A DNA stretch of 64,000 nt from Bacillus rhizoplanae. GTDB taxonomy: Bacteria > Bacillota > Bacilli > Bacillales > Bacillaceae_G. Position numbers and translations under genes: made by a program. Below the pieces are notes generated by a model. It did no database searches, was not told the DNA's origin, and saw only the letters and a program-made list of their open reading frames with translations. Shown piece by piece: positions 26,225 through 34,663 of the stretch (positions are counted from its first letter, which is position 1; every line of letters starts with the position of its first letter). The stretch spans positions 1 through 64,000 of the forward strand of contig NZ_CAKJTI010000002.1 in the NCBI RefSeq assembly GCF_917563915.1. Direction: 5' to 3'.

Positions 26225-26482
26225 ATGTTTACGGTAGGGATTGATGTGAAAAAAACAGAAAAAGAATTAATTATTAAGTGGCAGCTTGCAACAGTCAATA
26301 TTCTATTGGAAGAAATTATTGAAATTACCGAAGATGATACTTACGGCGGCGAAAAAGCTGATGCAATTCGAATAGGTGCACCATATGGTACAACGAATCG
26401 GATTTTCATTAAAACGAAAAAACAAAATTACATATTGTTTACGGATAATATATCTAAAATTTTAAAGGAAATACATTCATAA
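26225..26482 (+). CDS. SunI/YnzG-like PH-fold protein
   Basis: 85 aa, ATG behind ATAGGAAGG. The pattern [38 protein letters not shown] and YILFTDN matches the SunI/YnzG/YolF family (bacterial PH-like fold). SunI is the sublancin immunity protein of phage SPbeta. Chromosomal homologues exist without a bacteriocin and their role is unclear. No sublancin-like precursor, transporter or glycosyltransferase is seen nearby. It lacks a clear N-terminal membrane helix. Confidence 0.65.
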   Translation: MFTVGIDVKKTEKELIIKWQLATVNILLEEIIEITEDDTYGGEKADAIRIGAPYGTTNRIFIKTKKQNYILFTDNISKILKEIHS

Positions 26483-26511
26483 AAAACAAAAAGAGTTCTC
26501 GATACTCAGTC

Positions 26512-26521
26512 GGGGGGGGGG
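26512..26521 (+). repeat. Run of ten G residues
   Basis: A homopolymer of 10 G lies between the SunI-like gene and the isochorismatase-family gene, unusual in this low-GC sequence. It could be a slippage site or an assembly problem. Confidence 0.8.
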
Positions 26522-26643
26522 CAGATAGTTTTTTTGTTTGATATACAGAATGGGTAAAAGGATTAACGGTTTTTAGCCGTTGAAACTTAGCTTAATAGTG
26601 CCGTGCTATAATGAAAGAGAAACCAATAGGATGTGAAACGCTA

Positions 26644-27177
26644 ATGAAGCAAGCTTTAGTTGTTATTGACATGCAAGAGATCTTTTTTAATGAACCGCAA
26701 AATTTTTTGTACGATAAGGAACATGTAGTTACAAATATAAACGAATTAATCACAAAAGCTCATGAGAAAAATATCCCAGTTATCTTTATTCAACATACGA
26801 GTACAGAGGAAACAGATGAAATGTTTGAAGGGAAAGATGAGTGGCAATTACATAAGGGGTTAGTGAAAACTTCTTCAGATAAAGTTATTCAAAAAACGAA
26901 ATGGGATTCATTTTATGAAACAGAGCTATTAAACTACCTAAAAGAGAATGAAATTGAGCAAATTATTTTTGCAGGAGCGCAAACTGAATTTTGTTTGGAC
27001 ACTACAATTCGAGCTGCTTATAGCTTAGGTTATCAAAATAACATTCTTTATAAAAATAGCCATAGTACAATAACGAGTACAGTATTAGAAGCGCAAACCA
27101 TTATTAAACATCATGAAAACATTTGGAATAACCGATTTTTAAAGATTGTAGAAGGAGATACAGTGCTATCTTTTTAA
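26644..27177 (+). CDS. Isochorismatase-family cysteine hydrolase
   Basis: 177 aa from the ATG at 26644 (MKQALVVIDMQ). An in-frame ATG at 26611 adds an unrelated leader and has no better site. The catalytic triad of the family is visible: D9 (VIDMQ), K84 (QKTKWDSF) and C117 (TEFCLDT), with the cis-peptide region GAQTEFC. Members hydrolyse isochorismate, nicotinamide, ureidoacrylate or similar. The substrate is not assignable. The ribosome binding site (AGGATG) is weak. Confidence 0.82.
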   Translation: MKQALVVIDMQEIFFNEPQNFLYDKEHVVTNINELITKAHEKNIPVIFIQHTSTEETDEMFEGKDEWQLHKGLVKTSSDKVIQKTKWDSFYETELLNYLKENEIEQIIFAGAQTEFCLDTTIRAAYSLGYQNNILYKNSHSTITSTVLEAQTIIKHHENIWNNRFLKIVEGDTVLSF

Positions 27178-27208
27178 TAACAAATATAGATTAAGCAGTT
27201 CTATAAAT

Positions 27209-27262
27209 GAAAGCTAGTGAGCATTCAATAAAATACATGAATGTTACCCTAGCTTTTTTCAT
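27209..27262 (+). terminator. Long interrupted hairpin, probable terminator
   Basis: AAAGCTAG…GCATTCA pairs with TGAATG…CTAGCTTT around an AT-rich loop and is followed by TTTTTTC. It would terminate the isochorismatase-family gene. Confidence 0.6.
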
Positions 27263-27272
27263 AGCACAGTTA

Positions 27273-27431
27273 CTATTTGACTTCGTAAAGATAAAAAGCA
27301 TTTTCACCAGGAGGATGTATAACACTCATAGTTCGATCCCCTTTTGTAAATATAGTCATTTCCCCTTCATTGGACGCTTTTGTCTAACCTTTCATCTTTA
27401 TAGCTATCAAAGGTAAAAATGAAGTATATTT
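27273..27431 (-). pseudogene. 3' relic of an unknown protein gene, frameshifted
   Basis: On the minus strand one frame reads LEIYFIFTFDSYKDERLDKS before a TGA. An adjacent frame resumes EGEMTIFTKGDRTMSVIHPP and ends GENAFYLYEVK with a TAG at 27273-27275. Together these look like the C-terminal ~60 residues of a protein, broken by a frameshift. The family is not recognised. It lies directly downstream of the DUF5412-like gene. Confidence 0.4.
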
Positions 27432-27824
27432 CTAATCTTTTCTAAAGTCATATGTTTCATCTGGTACGTGTAACGTATGGCCATTGATAATAACAGTATC
27501 TTCACTTTGCCATTCAATATTGGCTTGGTCTTCTTTGTAATGCCAATAAATATTTTTTGTTTTAAATATCTTACGTTTGTTAAAAATAAGTTCACCTCTC
27601 ACGGCAAAGCTTGTAGTTGCTCCTCCATTTGTAATATAGGCATTTAACGTATATGTACCATTTGGAGATTTAACCTCTTGAATCAATTCACCTTTTGGAA
27701 CACCTTGCAAACTAAAAAACTTCCAATATACAAAACTAGCTCCAATGATAAATATAGAAAATAATACAACTACTACTTTTCTTTTCGTTTTCTTAATTTC
27801 TTTTTGTGCCTTTTTTGTATCCAT
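27432..27824 (-). CDS. DUF5412-like single-pass membrane protein
   Basis: 130 aa from the ATG at 27824 (MDTKKAQKEI), behind AAGGGG. A Lys-rich cytoplasmic start is followed by one transmembrane helix (about 15-38) and an extracytoplasmic beta-rich domain with SPNGTYTLNAYITNGGATTS, typical of DUF5412 proteins. Function unknown. Its last codons are followed at once by the coding relic. Confidence 0.7.
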   Translation of the reverse strand: MDTKKAQKEIKKTKRKVVVVLFSIFIIGASFVYWKFFSLQGVPKGELIQEVKSPNGTYTLNAYITNGGATTSFAVRGELIFNKRKIFKTKNIYWHYKEDQANIEWQSEDTVIINGHTLHVPDETYDFRKD

Positions 27825-28047
27825 TCTATTCCCCTTGAAAATTGTGATATGTATGTGATTCACAGTACATTATACCATTTTATGGATAAATATATTGTGG
27901 ACTGAAAAAATAACGCCCAATATGAGTACGATTTCAACTCATTATCTGAATTTCATCAACTATTAATCATTTGCCTTCCTATTCAAAAACGACTACAATT
28001 TTACTGTTATTGAAGACCGAAAAAATAATAGAATAGGAGGGAAGGGC

Positions 28048-29241
28048 ATGCCAAGGAAAGTATGGCTATTAGTAGCTGGGATGATTATTAATGTCACAGG
28101 TGCTTCTTTTTTATGGCCTTTTAATACAATTTATTTACATGATCATTTAGGAAAGTCATTATCTGTGGCCGGAATGGTATTAATGATTAACTCGTTAACA
28201 GGAGTAATTGGTAATTTACTCGGCGGTGTACTATTTGATAAATGGGGCGGATATAAGTCCATTTTAGTTGGTATTGTTATTACACTATTAGCGATTTTAG
28301 GACTGGTATTCTTCCATGGTTGGCCATTTTATGTTGTGTGGCTTGCGTTAATTGGATTTGGTTCTGGAATGGTCTTCCCGTCGATGTATGCGATGGTCGG
28401 AACGGTTTGGCCAGAAGGCGGACGGAGAGCATTTAATGCGATGTATGTAGGGCAAAACGTTGGGATCGCTATTGGAACAGCGTGCGGTGGTTTAGTTGCT
28501 TCTTATCGTTTTGATTATATTTTCTTAGCAAACTTTATTTTATACTTTATTTTCTTCTTAATTGCTTTTATTGGATTCCGTGGTATGGAAGATAAGAAAG
28601 ATAAGAGTGTAGAAGTAAAAGAAAATACGAAAAAAGGTTGGTTACTTACACCAGGATTCAAGGCGCTTCTTATTGTATGTGTAGCATATGCTTTATGCTG
28701 GGTTACATATGTACAGTGGCAAGGAGCGATTGCAACGCATATGCAGGAGTTGAATATTAGTCTTCGTCATTATAGTTTATTATGGACGATCAACGGAGCG
28801 ATGATTGTTTGTGCGCAGCCATTAATAAGTATGATTATTCGTGCGATGAAACGTTCTTTAAAACAACAAATTATGATCGGAATCGGTATTTTCGCAGTGT
28901 CGTTTATCGTATTAAGTCAAGCGCAGCAATTTTCAATGTTCCTTGTGGCGATGGTGACTTTAACAATCGGTGAATTATTTGTATGGCCAGCTGTTCCAAC
29001 GATTGCGAATATCCTTGCACCAAATGATAAGCTCGGTTTTTATCAAGGTGTTGTAAATAGCGCAGCAACTGTTGGGAAAATGTTTGGACCTGTTGTCGGC
29101 GGAGCAATTGTAGATCTATATAATATGGAAGTATTGTTCATAGCGATAATGGTAATGCTTGTATTAGCACTTATCGCAACGAGTATTTATGATAAGAGAG
29201 TACGGGTTGAAGAAGCAGTAGAAGAAAAAATTGCAGTTTAG
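28048..29241 (+). CDS. yttB: Major facilitator superfamily transporter (YttB-like)
   Basis: 397 aa, ATG behind AGGAGGG. Twelve predicted transmembrane helices, with the MFS loop motif GGVLFDKWGGYKS between helices 2 and 3 and a cytoplasmic charged loop at about residues 183-200. It lies immediately upstream of leuS, as yttB does in B. subtilis. Substrate unknown; drug-efflux-like families are the nearest. No terminator is evident before the T-box. Confidence 0.82.
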   Translation: MPRKVWLLVAGMIINVTGASFLWPFNTIYLHDHLGKSLSVAGMVLMINSLTGVIGNLLGGVLFDKWGGYKSILVGIVITLLAILGLVFFHGWPFYVVWLALIGFGSGMVFPSMYAMVGTVWPEGGRRAFNAMYVGQNVGIAIGTACGGLVASYRFDYIFLANFILYFIFFLIAFIGFRGMEDKKDKSVEVKENTKKGWLLTPGFKALLIVCVAYALCWVTYVQWQGAIATHMQELNISLRHYSLLWTINGAMIVCAQPLISMIIRAMKRSLKQQIMIGIGIFAVSFIVLSQAQQFSMFLVAMVTLTIGELFVWPAVPTIANILAPNDKLGFYQGVVNSAATVGKMFGPVVGGAIVDLYNMEVLFIAIMVMLVLALIATSIYDKRVRVEEAVEEKIAV

Positions 29242-29299
29242 TTTGACGGAACAAGTAACTTGTTTTAGAATATATTTTAAATAACTCATATGTAATAAC

Positions 29300-29526
29300 A
29301 GTGATAAGGAGTAGTAGTAATGGAAGCTGGTTTAGAGAGTTGACGGTTGGTGCAAGTCAATCCACGTTTCGTTATGAACTCGCCTTGGAGTTGCAGTCGT
29401 GAAAGAAAGTAGCGATTTGCCGTCTATCCACGTTACGGATCTAAGCGAATGTATGTATGACATTAATTTAGGGTGGTACCGCGGGAATATAACCTCTCGT
29501 CCCTTTTATGGGATGAGGGGTTTTTT
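29300..29526 (+). ncRNA. Leucine-specific T-box leader of leuS
   Basis: The T-box core AGGGTGGTACCGCG is at 29470-29483. The specifier loop GAACTCGCC (29376-29384) presents CTC (29379-29381), a leucine codon. A terminator stem at about 29491-29526 (CCTCTCGTCCC…GGGATGAGGGG plus TTTTTT) can be replaced by the antiterminator containing the T-box. Uncharged tRNA-Leu would therefore switch on leuS transcription. Confidence 0.93.
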
Positions 29527-29573
29527 GTATTTTTGGCGGTGAAAATATGTAGAATTTGAATGGAGGGTGTTTA

Positions 29574-31982
29574 ATGAGCTTCAATCATGAAGAAATTGAG
29601 AAGAAGTGGCAAGCGTATTGGGAAGAGAATAAAACATTCCGTACGCCAGATGAAACAGATAAACCGAAATTTTACGCACTAGATATGTTCCCATATCCAT
29701 CAGGCGCAGGTCTGCACGTAGGACATCCAGAAGGATATACAGCAACGGATATTTTATCTCGTATGAAACGTATGCAAGGCTATAATGTACTTCATCCAAT
29801 GGGATGGGATGCGTTCGGTCTTCCAGCGGAGCAATACGCACTTGATACTGGAAACAGCCCGGCTGAATTTACAGAGAAAAACATCAACACATTCCGCAAT
29901 CAAATTAAATCATTAGGTTTCTCTTATGATTGGGATCGTGAAGTAAATACGACAGATCCAGGCTATTACAAATGGACACAATGGATCTTCCTAAAATTAT
30001 TTGAAAAAGGCTTAGCTTATGTAGATGAAGTACCAGTAAACTGGTGCCCGGCACTTGGTACTGTACTTGCGAACGAAGAAGTAATCGATGGTGTGAGTGA
30101 GCGCGGCGGACATCCTGTTGAGCGCCGTCCGATGAGACAATGGATGCTTAAGATTACAGCTTATGCAGATCGTTTACTTGAAGACTTAGATGAACTTGAT
30201 TGGCCAGAAAGCTTAAAAGATATGCAGCGCAACTGGATCGGTCGTTCTGAAGGTGCAGAAGTACACTTCAACATCGACGGTACAGATGAGAAGTTTACAG
30301 TGTTTACAACGCGTCCTGATACACTATTTGGTGCAACGTACTGTGTACTTGCTCCAGAACACGCACTTGTTGCAGAAATTACAACTGCGGATCAAAAAGA
30401 AGCAGTGGAAGCGTACATTGATTCTGTAAAAGCGAAAAGTGATTTAGAGCGTACAGAGCTTGCGAAAGAAAAAACAGGTGTATTCACAGGTGCTTATGCA
30501 ATTAACCCAGTAAATGGTGAGAAATTACCAATCTGGATCGCTGACTATGTACTTGCAAGCTACGGAACAGGTGCTGTTATGGCAGTTCCAGCACACGATG
30601 AGCGTGACTATGAGTTTGCGAAAACATTTGAGCTTCCAATGAAAGAAGTTGTAGAAGGCGGAGATATTACGAAAGAAGCACATACAGGTGATGGTGCTCA
30701 CGTAAATTCTGCATTCTTAGATGGCTTAAATAAAGAAGAAGCAATTGCAAAAATGATTGAATGGCTTGAAGTAACGAGTGCAGGAAATCAAAAAGTAACA
30801 TACCGTCTTCGTGACTGGTTATTTAGCCGTCAACGTTACTGGGGTGAGCCGATTCCAATTATCCACTGGGAAGATGGCACAATGTCAGCTGTGAAAGAAG
30901 AAGAATTACCATTAGTTCTTCCAAAAACAGAGAACATCCGTCCATCTGGTACAGGTGAATCACCACTTGCAAACATTGATGAGTGGGTAAATGTTGTTGA
31001 TCCAGTGACTGGTAAAAAAGGTCGCCGCGAGACAAACACAATGCCGCAATGGGCAGGCAGCTGCTGGTATTACCTACGTTATATCGATCCGAAAAACAGC
31101 GAAACACTTGCTGATCCAGAAAAAATTAAACAATGGCTTCCGGTTGATATTTACATCGGCGGTGCAGAGCATGCGGTACTTCACTTACTATATGCACGCT
31201 TCTGGCATAAAGTATTATACGATGTAGGCGTGGTTCCAACGAAAGAGCCATTCCAACAACTATTTAACCAAGGTATGATTCTAGGTGAAAACAACGAGAA
31301 AATGAGTAAATCAAAAGGTAACGTTGTAAACCCTGATGATATCGTAGCAAGCCACGGTGCAGATACACTTCGTCTATACGAAATGTTCATGGGACCATTA
31401 GATGCTTCTATTGCTTGGTCTGAAAATGGTCTTGACGGAGCTCGTCGTTTCTTAGATCGCGTATGGCGTCTATTTGTTCAAGATAATGGTGAACTAAGCG
31501 AGAAGATTACAGATACAGCAAACAAAAATCTTGAAAAAGTATATCATCAAACAGTGAAGAAAGTTACAGAAGATTATGCAGAACTTCGCTTTAACACTGC
31601 GATTTCTCAAATGATGATGTTTGTAAATGATGCATATAAAGCAGAAACACTTCCAAAAGAATATGTAGAAGGTTTTGTGAAATTATTAGCACCAGTTGCA
31701 CCGCACGTAGCGGAAGAGCTTTGGAGCAAGCTTGGACATAACGAAACAATCACATATGTAAGCTGGCCAACATTTGATGAGTCTAAACTTGTAGAAGATG
31801 AAGTTGAAATCGTTGTTCAAGTCATGGGCAAAGTACGTGCGAAGCTAACAATGAAAAAAGATGCAGCAAAAGAAGAAATGGAACAACTTGCACTTGAGGC
31901 AATTAAAGAGCAAATTGAAGGGAAAACAGTTCGTAAAGTAATTGTTGTTCCTGGAAAACTTGTGAATATCGTAGCGAATTAA
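29574..31982 (+). CDS. leuS: Leucyl-tRNA synthetase
   Basis: 802 aa from the ATG at 29574 ([12 protein letters not shown]), behind TGGAGGG. A TTG at 29556 lies upstream of that site. Class I motifs are present: HVGHPEG (HIGH type, about residues 48-54) and KMSKSKGN (KMSKS, about 576-583). A CP1 editing domain with [12 protein letters not shown] (about 246-257) hydrolyses mischarged tRNA, and a C-terminal anticodon-binding region follows. Length is that of bacterial LeuRS. Regulated by the T-box upstream and ends at its own terminator. Confidence 0.97.
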   Translation: MSFNHEEIEKKWQAYWEENKTFRTPDETDKPKFYALDMFPYPSGAGLHVGHPEGYTATDILSRMKRMQGYNVLHPMGWDAFGLPAEQYALDTGNSPAEFTEKNINTFRNQIKSLGFSYDWDREVNTTDPGYYKWTQWIFLKLFEKGLAYVDEVPVNWCPALGTVLANEEVIDGVSERGGHPVERRPMRQWMLKITAYADRLLEDLDELDWPESLKDMQRNWIGRSEGAEVHFNIDGTDEKFTVFTTRPDTLFGATYCVLAPEHALVAEITTADQKEAVEAYIDSVKAKSDLERTELAKEKTGVFTGAYAINPVNGEKLPIWIADYVLASYGTGAVMAVPAHDERDYEFAKTFELPMKEVVEGGDITKEAHTGDGAHVNSAFLDGLNKEEAIAKMIEWLEVTSAGNQKVTYRLRDWLFSRQRYWGEPIPIIHWEDGTMSAVKEEELPLVLPKTENIRPSGTGESPLANIDEWVNVVDPVTGKKGRRETNTMPQWAGSCWYYLRYIDPKNSETLADPEKIKQWLPVDIYIGGAEHAVLHLLYARFWHKVLYDVGVVPTKEPFQQLFNQGMILGENNEKMSKSKGNVVNPDDIVASHGADTLRLYEMFMGPLDASIAWSENGLDGARRFLDRVWRLFVQDNGELSEKITDTANKNLEKVYHQTVKKVTEDYAELRFNTAISQMMMFVNDAYKAETLPKEYVEGFVKLLAPVAPHVAEELWSKLGHNETITYVSWPTFDESKLVEDEVEIVVQVMGKVRAKLTMKKDAAKEEMEQLALEAIKEQIEGKTVRKVIVVPGKLVNIVAN

Positions 31983-31985
31983 TGG

Positions 31986-32015
31986 AAAGGAGCACCTATT
32001 TTAGGTGCTCTTTTT
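31986..32015 (+). terminator. Intrinsic terminator of leuS
   Basis: GGAGCACCTA…TAGGTGCTCTTTTTG. Confidence 0.85.
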
Positions 32016-32127
32016 GTCATGCATTAACGGATAGTAAGACTCCCACCTCAAGATGCAGAGAAAAGCGAAGAAGATAGGTGGGGGATAACTGTCCGTAAAA
32101 CCCCCGCTGATGGAAGTTTCACCTTAT
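32015..32127 (-). repeat. bcr1-like element, partly deleted
   Basis: GCATTAACGGATAGTAAGAC through ATAGGTGGGGGATAACTGTC to CTGATGGAAGTTTCACCTTAT. The central segment is shortened. It starts at the T tract of the leuS terminator. Confidence 0.65.
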
Positions 32128-32235
32128 GTTTTAACTGGGATGAAGAAACTGAATTTTAGAGCAGACAAACACCTATTTCTCTTTTTGCAATATGATAACA
32201 TCGACACATTAAATTGTGAGGAAGAGGTGAACGAA

Positions 32236-32478
32236 ATGAATTATAATGAACAACGACAAATGCCTAGTCCATATGGTATGGGTGGGTTCCCTACAACACA
32301 AGTAGGATATCCACATGGAGGATATCCTTATGGCTATCATCATGTGGGGTATCATCCACATTATCCATATCATCACTATCCTCATCATGGTTATCAACAT
32401 GTTGGTTATTATCCTCATCATGGTTATCATCCTCATCATGGTTATCATCACGGCCAACCTTATGTCACGCCACATTAA
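32236..32478 (+). CDS. His/Tyr/Pro/Gly-rich repeat protein, probable spore coat component
   Basis: 80 aa from the ATG at 32236, behind GAGGAAGAGGTG. After an N-terminal MNYNEQRQMPSPYGMGG the protein is a run of HHGYHP, HHVGYHP, HPHYPYHHY-type units, with His and Tyr together well over a third of residues. Such Tyr/His-rich small proteins are typical of spore coat or exosporium layers, where they can be cross-linked, and metal binding is plausible. Assignment is by composition only. The repetitive DNA could expand or contract. Confidence 0.7.
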   Translation: MNYNEQRQMPSPYGMGGFPTTQVGYPHGGYPYGYHHVGYHPHYPYHHYPHHGYQHVGYYPHHGYHPHHGYHHGQPYVTPH

Positions 32479-32540
32479 GGCTAACAACAGAAGAATGTAA
32501 GATTAAACAACTATGAATAGGACGTTAGTGCCTTAAAGAA

Positions 32541-32570
32541 AATCTCCTTCTATGCAAGGAGATTTTTTAT
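32541..32570 (+). terminator. Intrinsic terminator
   Basis: AATCTCCTT pairs with AAGGAGATT, followed by TTTTTAT. It separates the His-rich gene from the small gene at 32605. Confidence 0.75.
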
Positions 32571-32604
32571 TTGGGAATGATAAAGAAAAAGGGGGTGTAT
32601 ACAT

Positions 32605-32715
32605 ATGGGTAAAGGCAGAAGCAATAACGCTGGACAAAAACAACCGAACTTCGATGATTCATCTAATTTCTCTAAAGGGAAACAAAGTCAAACGACAGCA
32701 CCGAAGAAGAAGTAA
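32605..32715 (+). CDS. 36-aa hydrophilic protein, possibly a small spore protein
   Basis: It begins MGKGRSNNAGQKQPNFDDSS and ends in KKK. The ATG follows AAAAGGGGGTG by about 8 nt and the stop is followed by a terminator hairpin, so this is a complete small transcription unit. The Lys/Gln/Asn/Ser-rich composition without hydrophobic segments is like minor small acid-soluble spore proteins. The exact family is not recognised. Confidence 0.65.
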   Translation: MGKGRSNNAGQKQPNFDDSSNFSKGKQSQTTAPKKK

Positions 32716-32718
32716 CGT

Positions 32719-32753
32719 AAAAGGAGCTATCTGTATAGATAGCTCCTTTTCAA
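32719..32753 (+). terminator. Intrinsic terminator
   Basis: AAAAGGAGCTATC…GATAGCTCCTTTT hairpin. Confidence 0.8.
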
Positions 32754-32760
32754 AGTATCA

Positions 32761-32850
32761 ATATATCGGCGATTTTTATAATATATCGACCGTTTCTCAT
32801 CATATATCGGCGCTTCGACACAACATAAAGACCCTTCGACAATATATGGC
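32761..32850 (+). repeat. ATATATCG-type periodic repeat, copy 2
   Basis: ATATATCG is at 32761, 32781 and 32802. TTCGACA follows near 32814 and again at 32835 with the box CATAAAGACCCTTCGACA. The 20-21 bp spacing is kept throughout. It begins directly after a terminator. Confidence 0.6.
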
Positions 32851-32872
32851 ATGATTTCACTGTTATCCCGCA

Positions 32873-33002
32873 TTAACGGGCAGTAAGACCCCCACCTCAA
32901 GATTCAGAGAAGAGCTAAGAAGATAGGTGAAAAGCCCGATTGGTTCAACTAACCATCAGTGGGGGATGAAGAAAACCCCCACTGATGGAAGTTTCACTTT
33001 AT
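32873..33002 (-). repeat. bcr1-like element, reverse orientation
   Basis: TTATCCCGCATTAACGGG to GATGGAAGTTTCACTTTAT. Its terminal TTA (32999-33001) is the stop codon of the leftward MazG-like gene. Confidence 0.7.
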
Positions 33003-33427
33003 TTTCCTACTTTTTCAAGTGCTTCTTGACGCTGACGTTCAATTTCCGCACGAAGTTGTGGTTCTGGCGCTTCCCATCCTTCAGGTTTTAAAATCTTGCC
33101 GTCACCTTCGCGGAAGCGTGGTTTACCGTCTGGGAATAATTTTGCCATGTTTGCATTGTTCACGATCTCAAAACCTTTATCAGGACGTACACCCATTTCT
33201 GCAAACGTTCCAAATGCAAAGTAAATTAAGTCAATTAATGCATCGTATTGATCTTCTACTGTGTTTGCTTCTAAGAACTCTTCTAGTTCTTCTTGCATAA
33301 AGCTTGCACGAATTTTTGCACGCTCTTCTGTTAATTTTGTTGGAATATCAGCAACAGGGTGACCGAATATTTCATGCATTTTCGCAACAAGCTCATATCC
33401 TTTATCTAAACCTTTTTCGTTTGTCAT
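32999..33427 (-). CDS. MazG-like nucleotide pyrophosphohydrolase
   Basis: 142 aa, ATG at 33427 behind GAAAGGATG. The all-alpha NTP pyrophosphatase signature is visible as EELEEF (about residues 46-51) and DQYDALIDLIYFAFG with D61/D65-type metal ligands. Single-domain MazG relatives clear non-canonical or damaged nucleotides. The C-terminal extension (PEGWEAPEPQLRAEIERQRQ) is a charged helix. The stop codon lies in the bcr1-like element, so the original C-terminus may have differed slightly. Confidence 0.75.
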   Translation of the reverse strand: MTNEKGLDKGYELVAKMHEIFGHPVADIPTKLTEERAKIRASFMQEELEEFLEANTVEDQYDALIDLIYFAFGTFAEMGVRPDKGFEIVNNANMAKLFPDGKPRFREGDGKILKPEGWEAPEPQLRAEIERQRQEALEKVGK

Positions 33428-33507
33428 GTTGTTTCATCCTTTCTCGTTCTTTACCGATTGTTATTGTAACATGATTTACGTTAGGGAGGTTTAAATTCTG
33501 TTTTTAC

Positions 33508-33550
33508 AAAAAAGATCCTCTTTCTAATTTAACTTTAGGAAAGAGGATCA
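33508..33550 (-). terminator. Intrinsic terminator of the ger operon
   Basis: Read on the minus strand, GATCCTCTTTCC pairs with GAAAGAGGATC and is followed by TTTTTTG. Confidence 0.8.
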
Positions 33551-33556
33551 ACTATT

Positions 33557-34663
33557 TTATTCAATAACGCCTGAATTTGTAATATCAACTTCATATTTAA
33601 CTTTTACAGGAACATCTTTGTACATTTTTTTCCATTCTTTTAATTGAAAAGGTCTGTAGTGTTGTTTAAATCTGGCACCTAAAGCGAGTGGGTCTGTACC
33701 AAGAGATTGAAATTTTTTAATTAATTTTACACCATCTTTATTTAAGCTCTTTTCAATGTCTTTTCGTATTGTTTCTACAATTTTTTTGTTTTCTAGGTTA
33801 GCATGCTTCGAAACCTCTTGAAGGCGAGTTGTCATTTTTACATGAATGAAAAAGGAAGGCTTGCCGTTGCTTACATATACACGATAAGAAGGAGAAGAAC
33901 GAATATTGTTAATAATCGTATAGCCCAATCTTGTTTTAAATTCATGTGAATCCATCTCACTTTTCTCAAGCAGCGATTTAAAAAGAAACATATCTTTTTC
34001 TTCTACTTTTCCTACATACTTATCTTGTTTGAAAAGAGCCATACTTGTAATTTTAATGCTGTTCTTTTTCTTTTTTAACATAGGCATATACGTATCTTGC
34101 CCTTCACGATAATATCGAGCAGCCTGAAGGTGTAAATTATCTTTTGGTAATACGCCTGTTTTCATATTATGTTCTAACATTTTTTTTATGTAGATTGCTA
34201 CGTTAGCAGATGTGTTATATTTGCCTGAGAGCAGTTTTTCCCCTTCTCCATTTCCGCCACCTTCAAGAACGCCGATATATAATAAGTTACCGATAGTTAC
34301 ATCGCGAATAAGCGTATCAAGTATACTAGAGAGTCCTTTTTTAGCTAGTTTTTCTGTGAAAAGATTAACGCGCATTTGTCCGCTGACAAGAGGTTGTCCA
34401 GATTCTAAAGAAGTTGTTACTTTAATTTGTTTGACTGTATTCCCATACCCTTGAACTACTTGTACTTTATTCCCTTTTCTTTGAATAGGACAAACGTAAG
34501 TCACTTTTACTCTTTCCTTCTTTGAGCCTGTATCTGAAGCGACATCAAAAACAGCACCTTGAATGAGGCTGAGATCATCAACGATGTTTTTGGGTACACA
34601 TGCTGTTGTAAAAAATAAGCATAAACTAAAAAGGAATATTACTTGCTTTTTGATGTTTTCCAT
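33557..34663 (-). CDS. Germinant receptor C subunit (GerIC/GerHC-like lipoprotein)
   Basis: 368 aa from the ATG at 34663, which lies inside the end of the B-subunit gene (25 bp overlap). The lipoprotein signal LCLFFTTAC gives a lipidated Cys at about residue 22. The rest matches Ger(x)C proteins (SLIQGAVFDVAS; Ger_C domain ending VPVKVKYEVDITNSG). It anchors to the outer face of the spore inner membrane and forms a receptor with the A and B subunits. The gerI (B. cereus)/gerH (B. anthracis) assignment rests on the Gln-rich A subunit and position near leuS. Confidence 0.87.
   Translation of the reverse strand: MENIKKQVIFLFSLCLFFTTACVPKNIVDDLSLIQGAVFDVASDTGSKKERVKVTYVCPIQRKGNKVQVVQGYGNTVKQIKVTTSLESGQPLVSGQMRVNLFTEKLAKKGLSSILDTLIRDVTIGNLLYIGVLEGGGNGEGEKLLSGKYNTSANVAIYIKKMLEHNMKTGVLPKDNLHLQAARYYREGQDTYMPMLKKKKNSIKITSMALFKQDKYVGKVEEKDMFLFKSLLEKSEMDSHEFKTRLGYTIINNIRSSPSYRVYVSNGKPSFFIHVKMTTRLQEVSKHANLENKKIVETIRKDIEKSLNKDGVKLIKKFQSLGTDPLALGARFKQHYRPFQLKEWKKMYKDVPVKVKYEVDITNSGVIE

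Noticed and set aside
27207-27416. 69-codon plus-strand frame
   Set aside because: It begins inside the left arm of a terminator hairpin, has no ribosome binding site and runs antisense to the coding relic.
32209-32500. Met/Ile-rich frames overlapping the His/Tyr-rich coat-like gene
   Set aside because: They are alternative-frame readings of the CAT/TAT repeats. Only the frame from 32236 has a proper site and a plausible composition.
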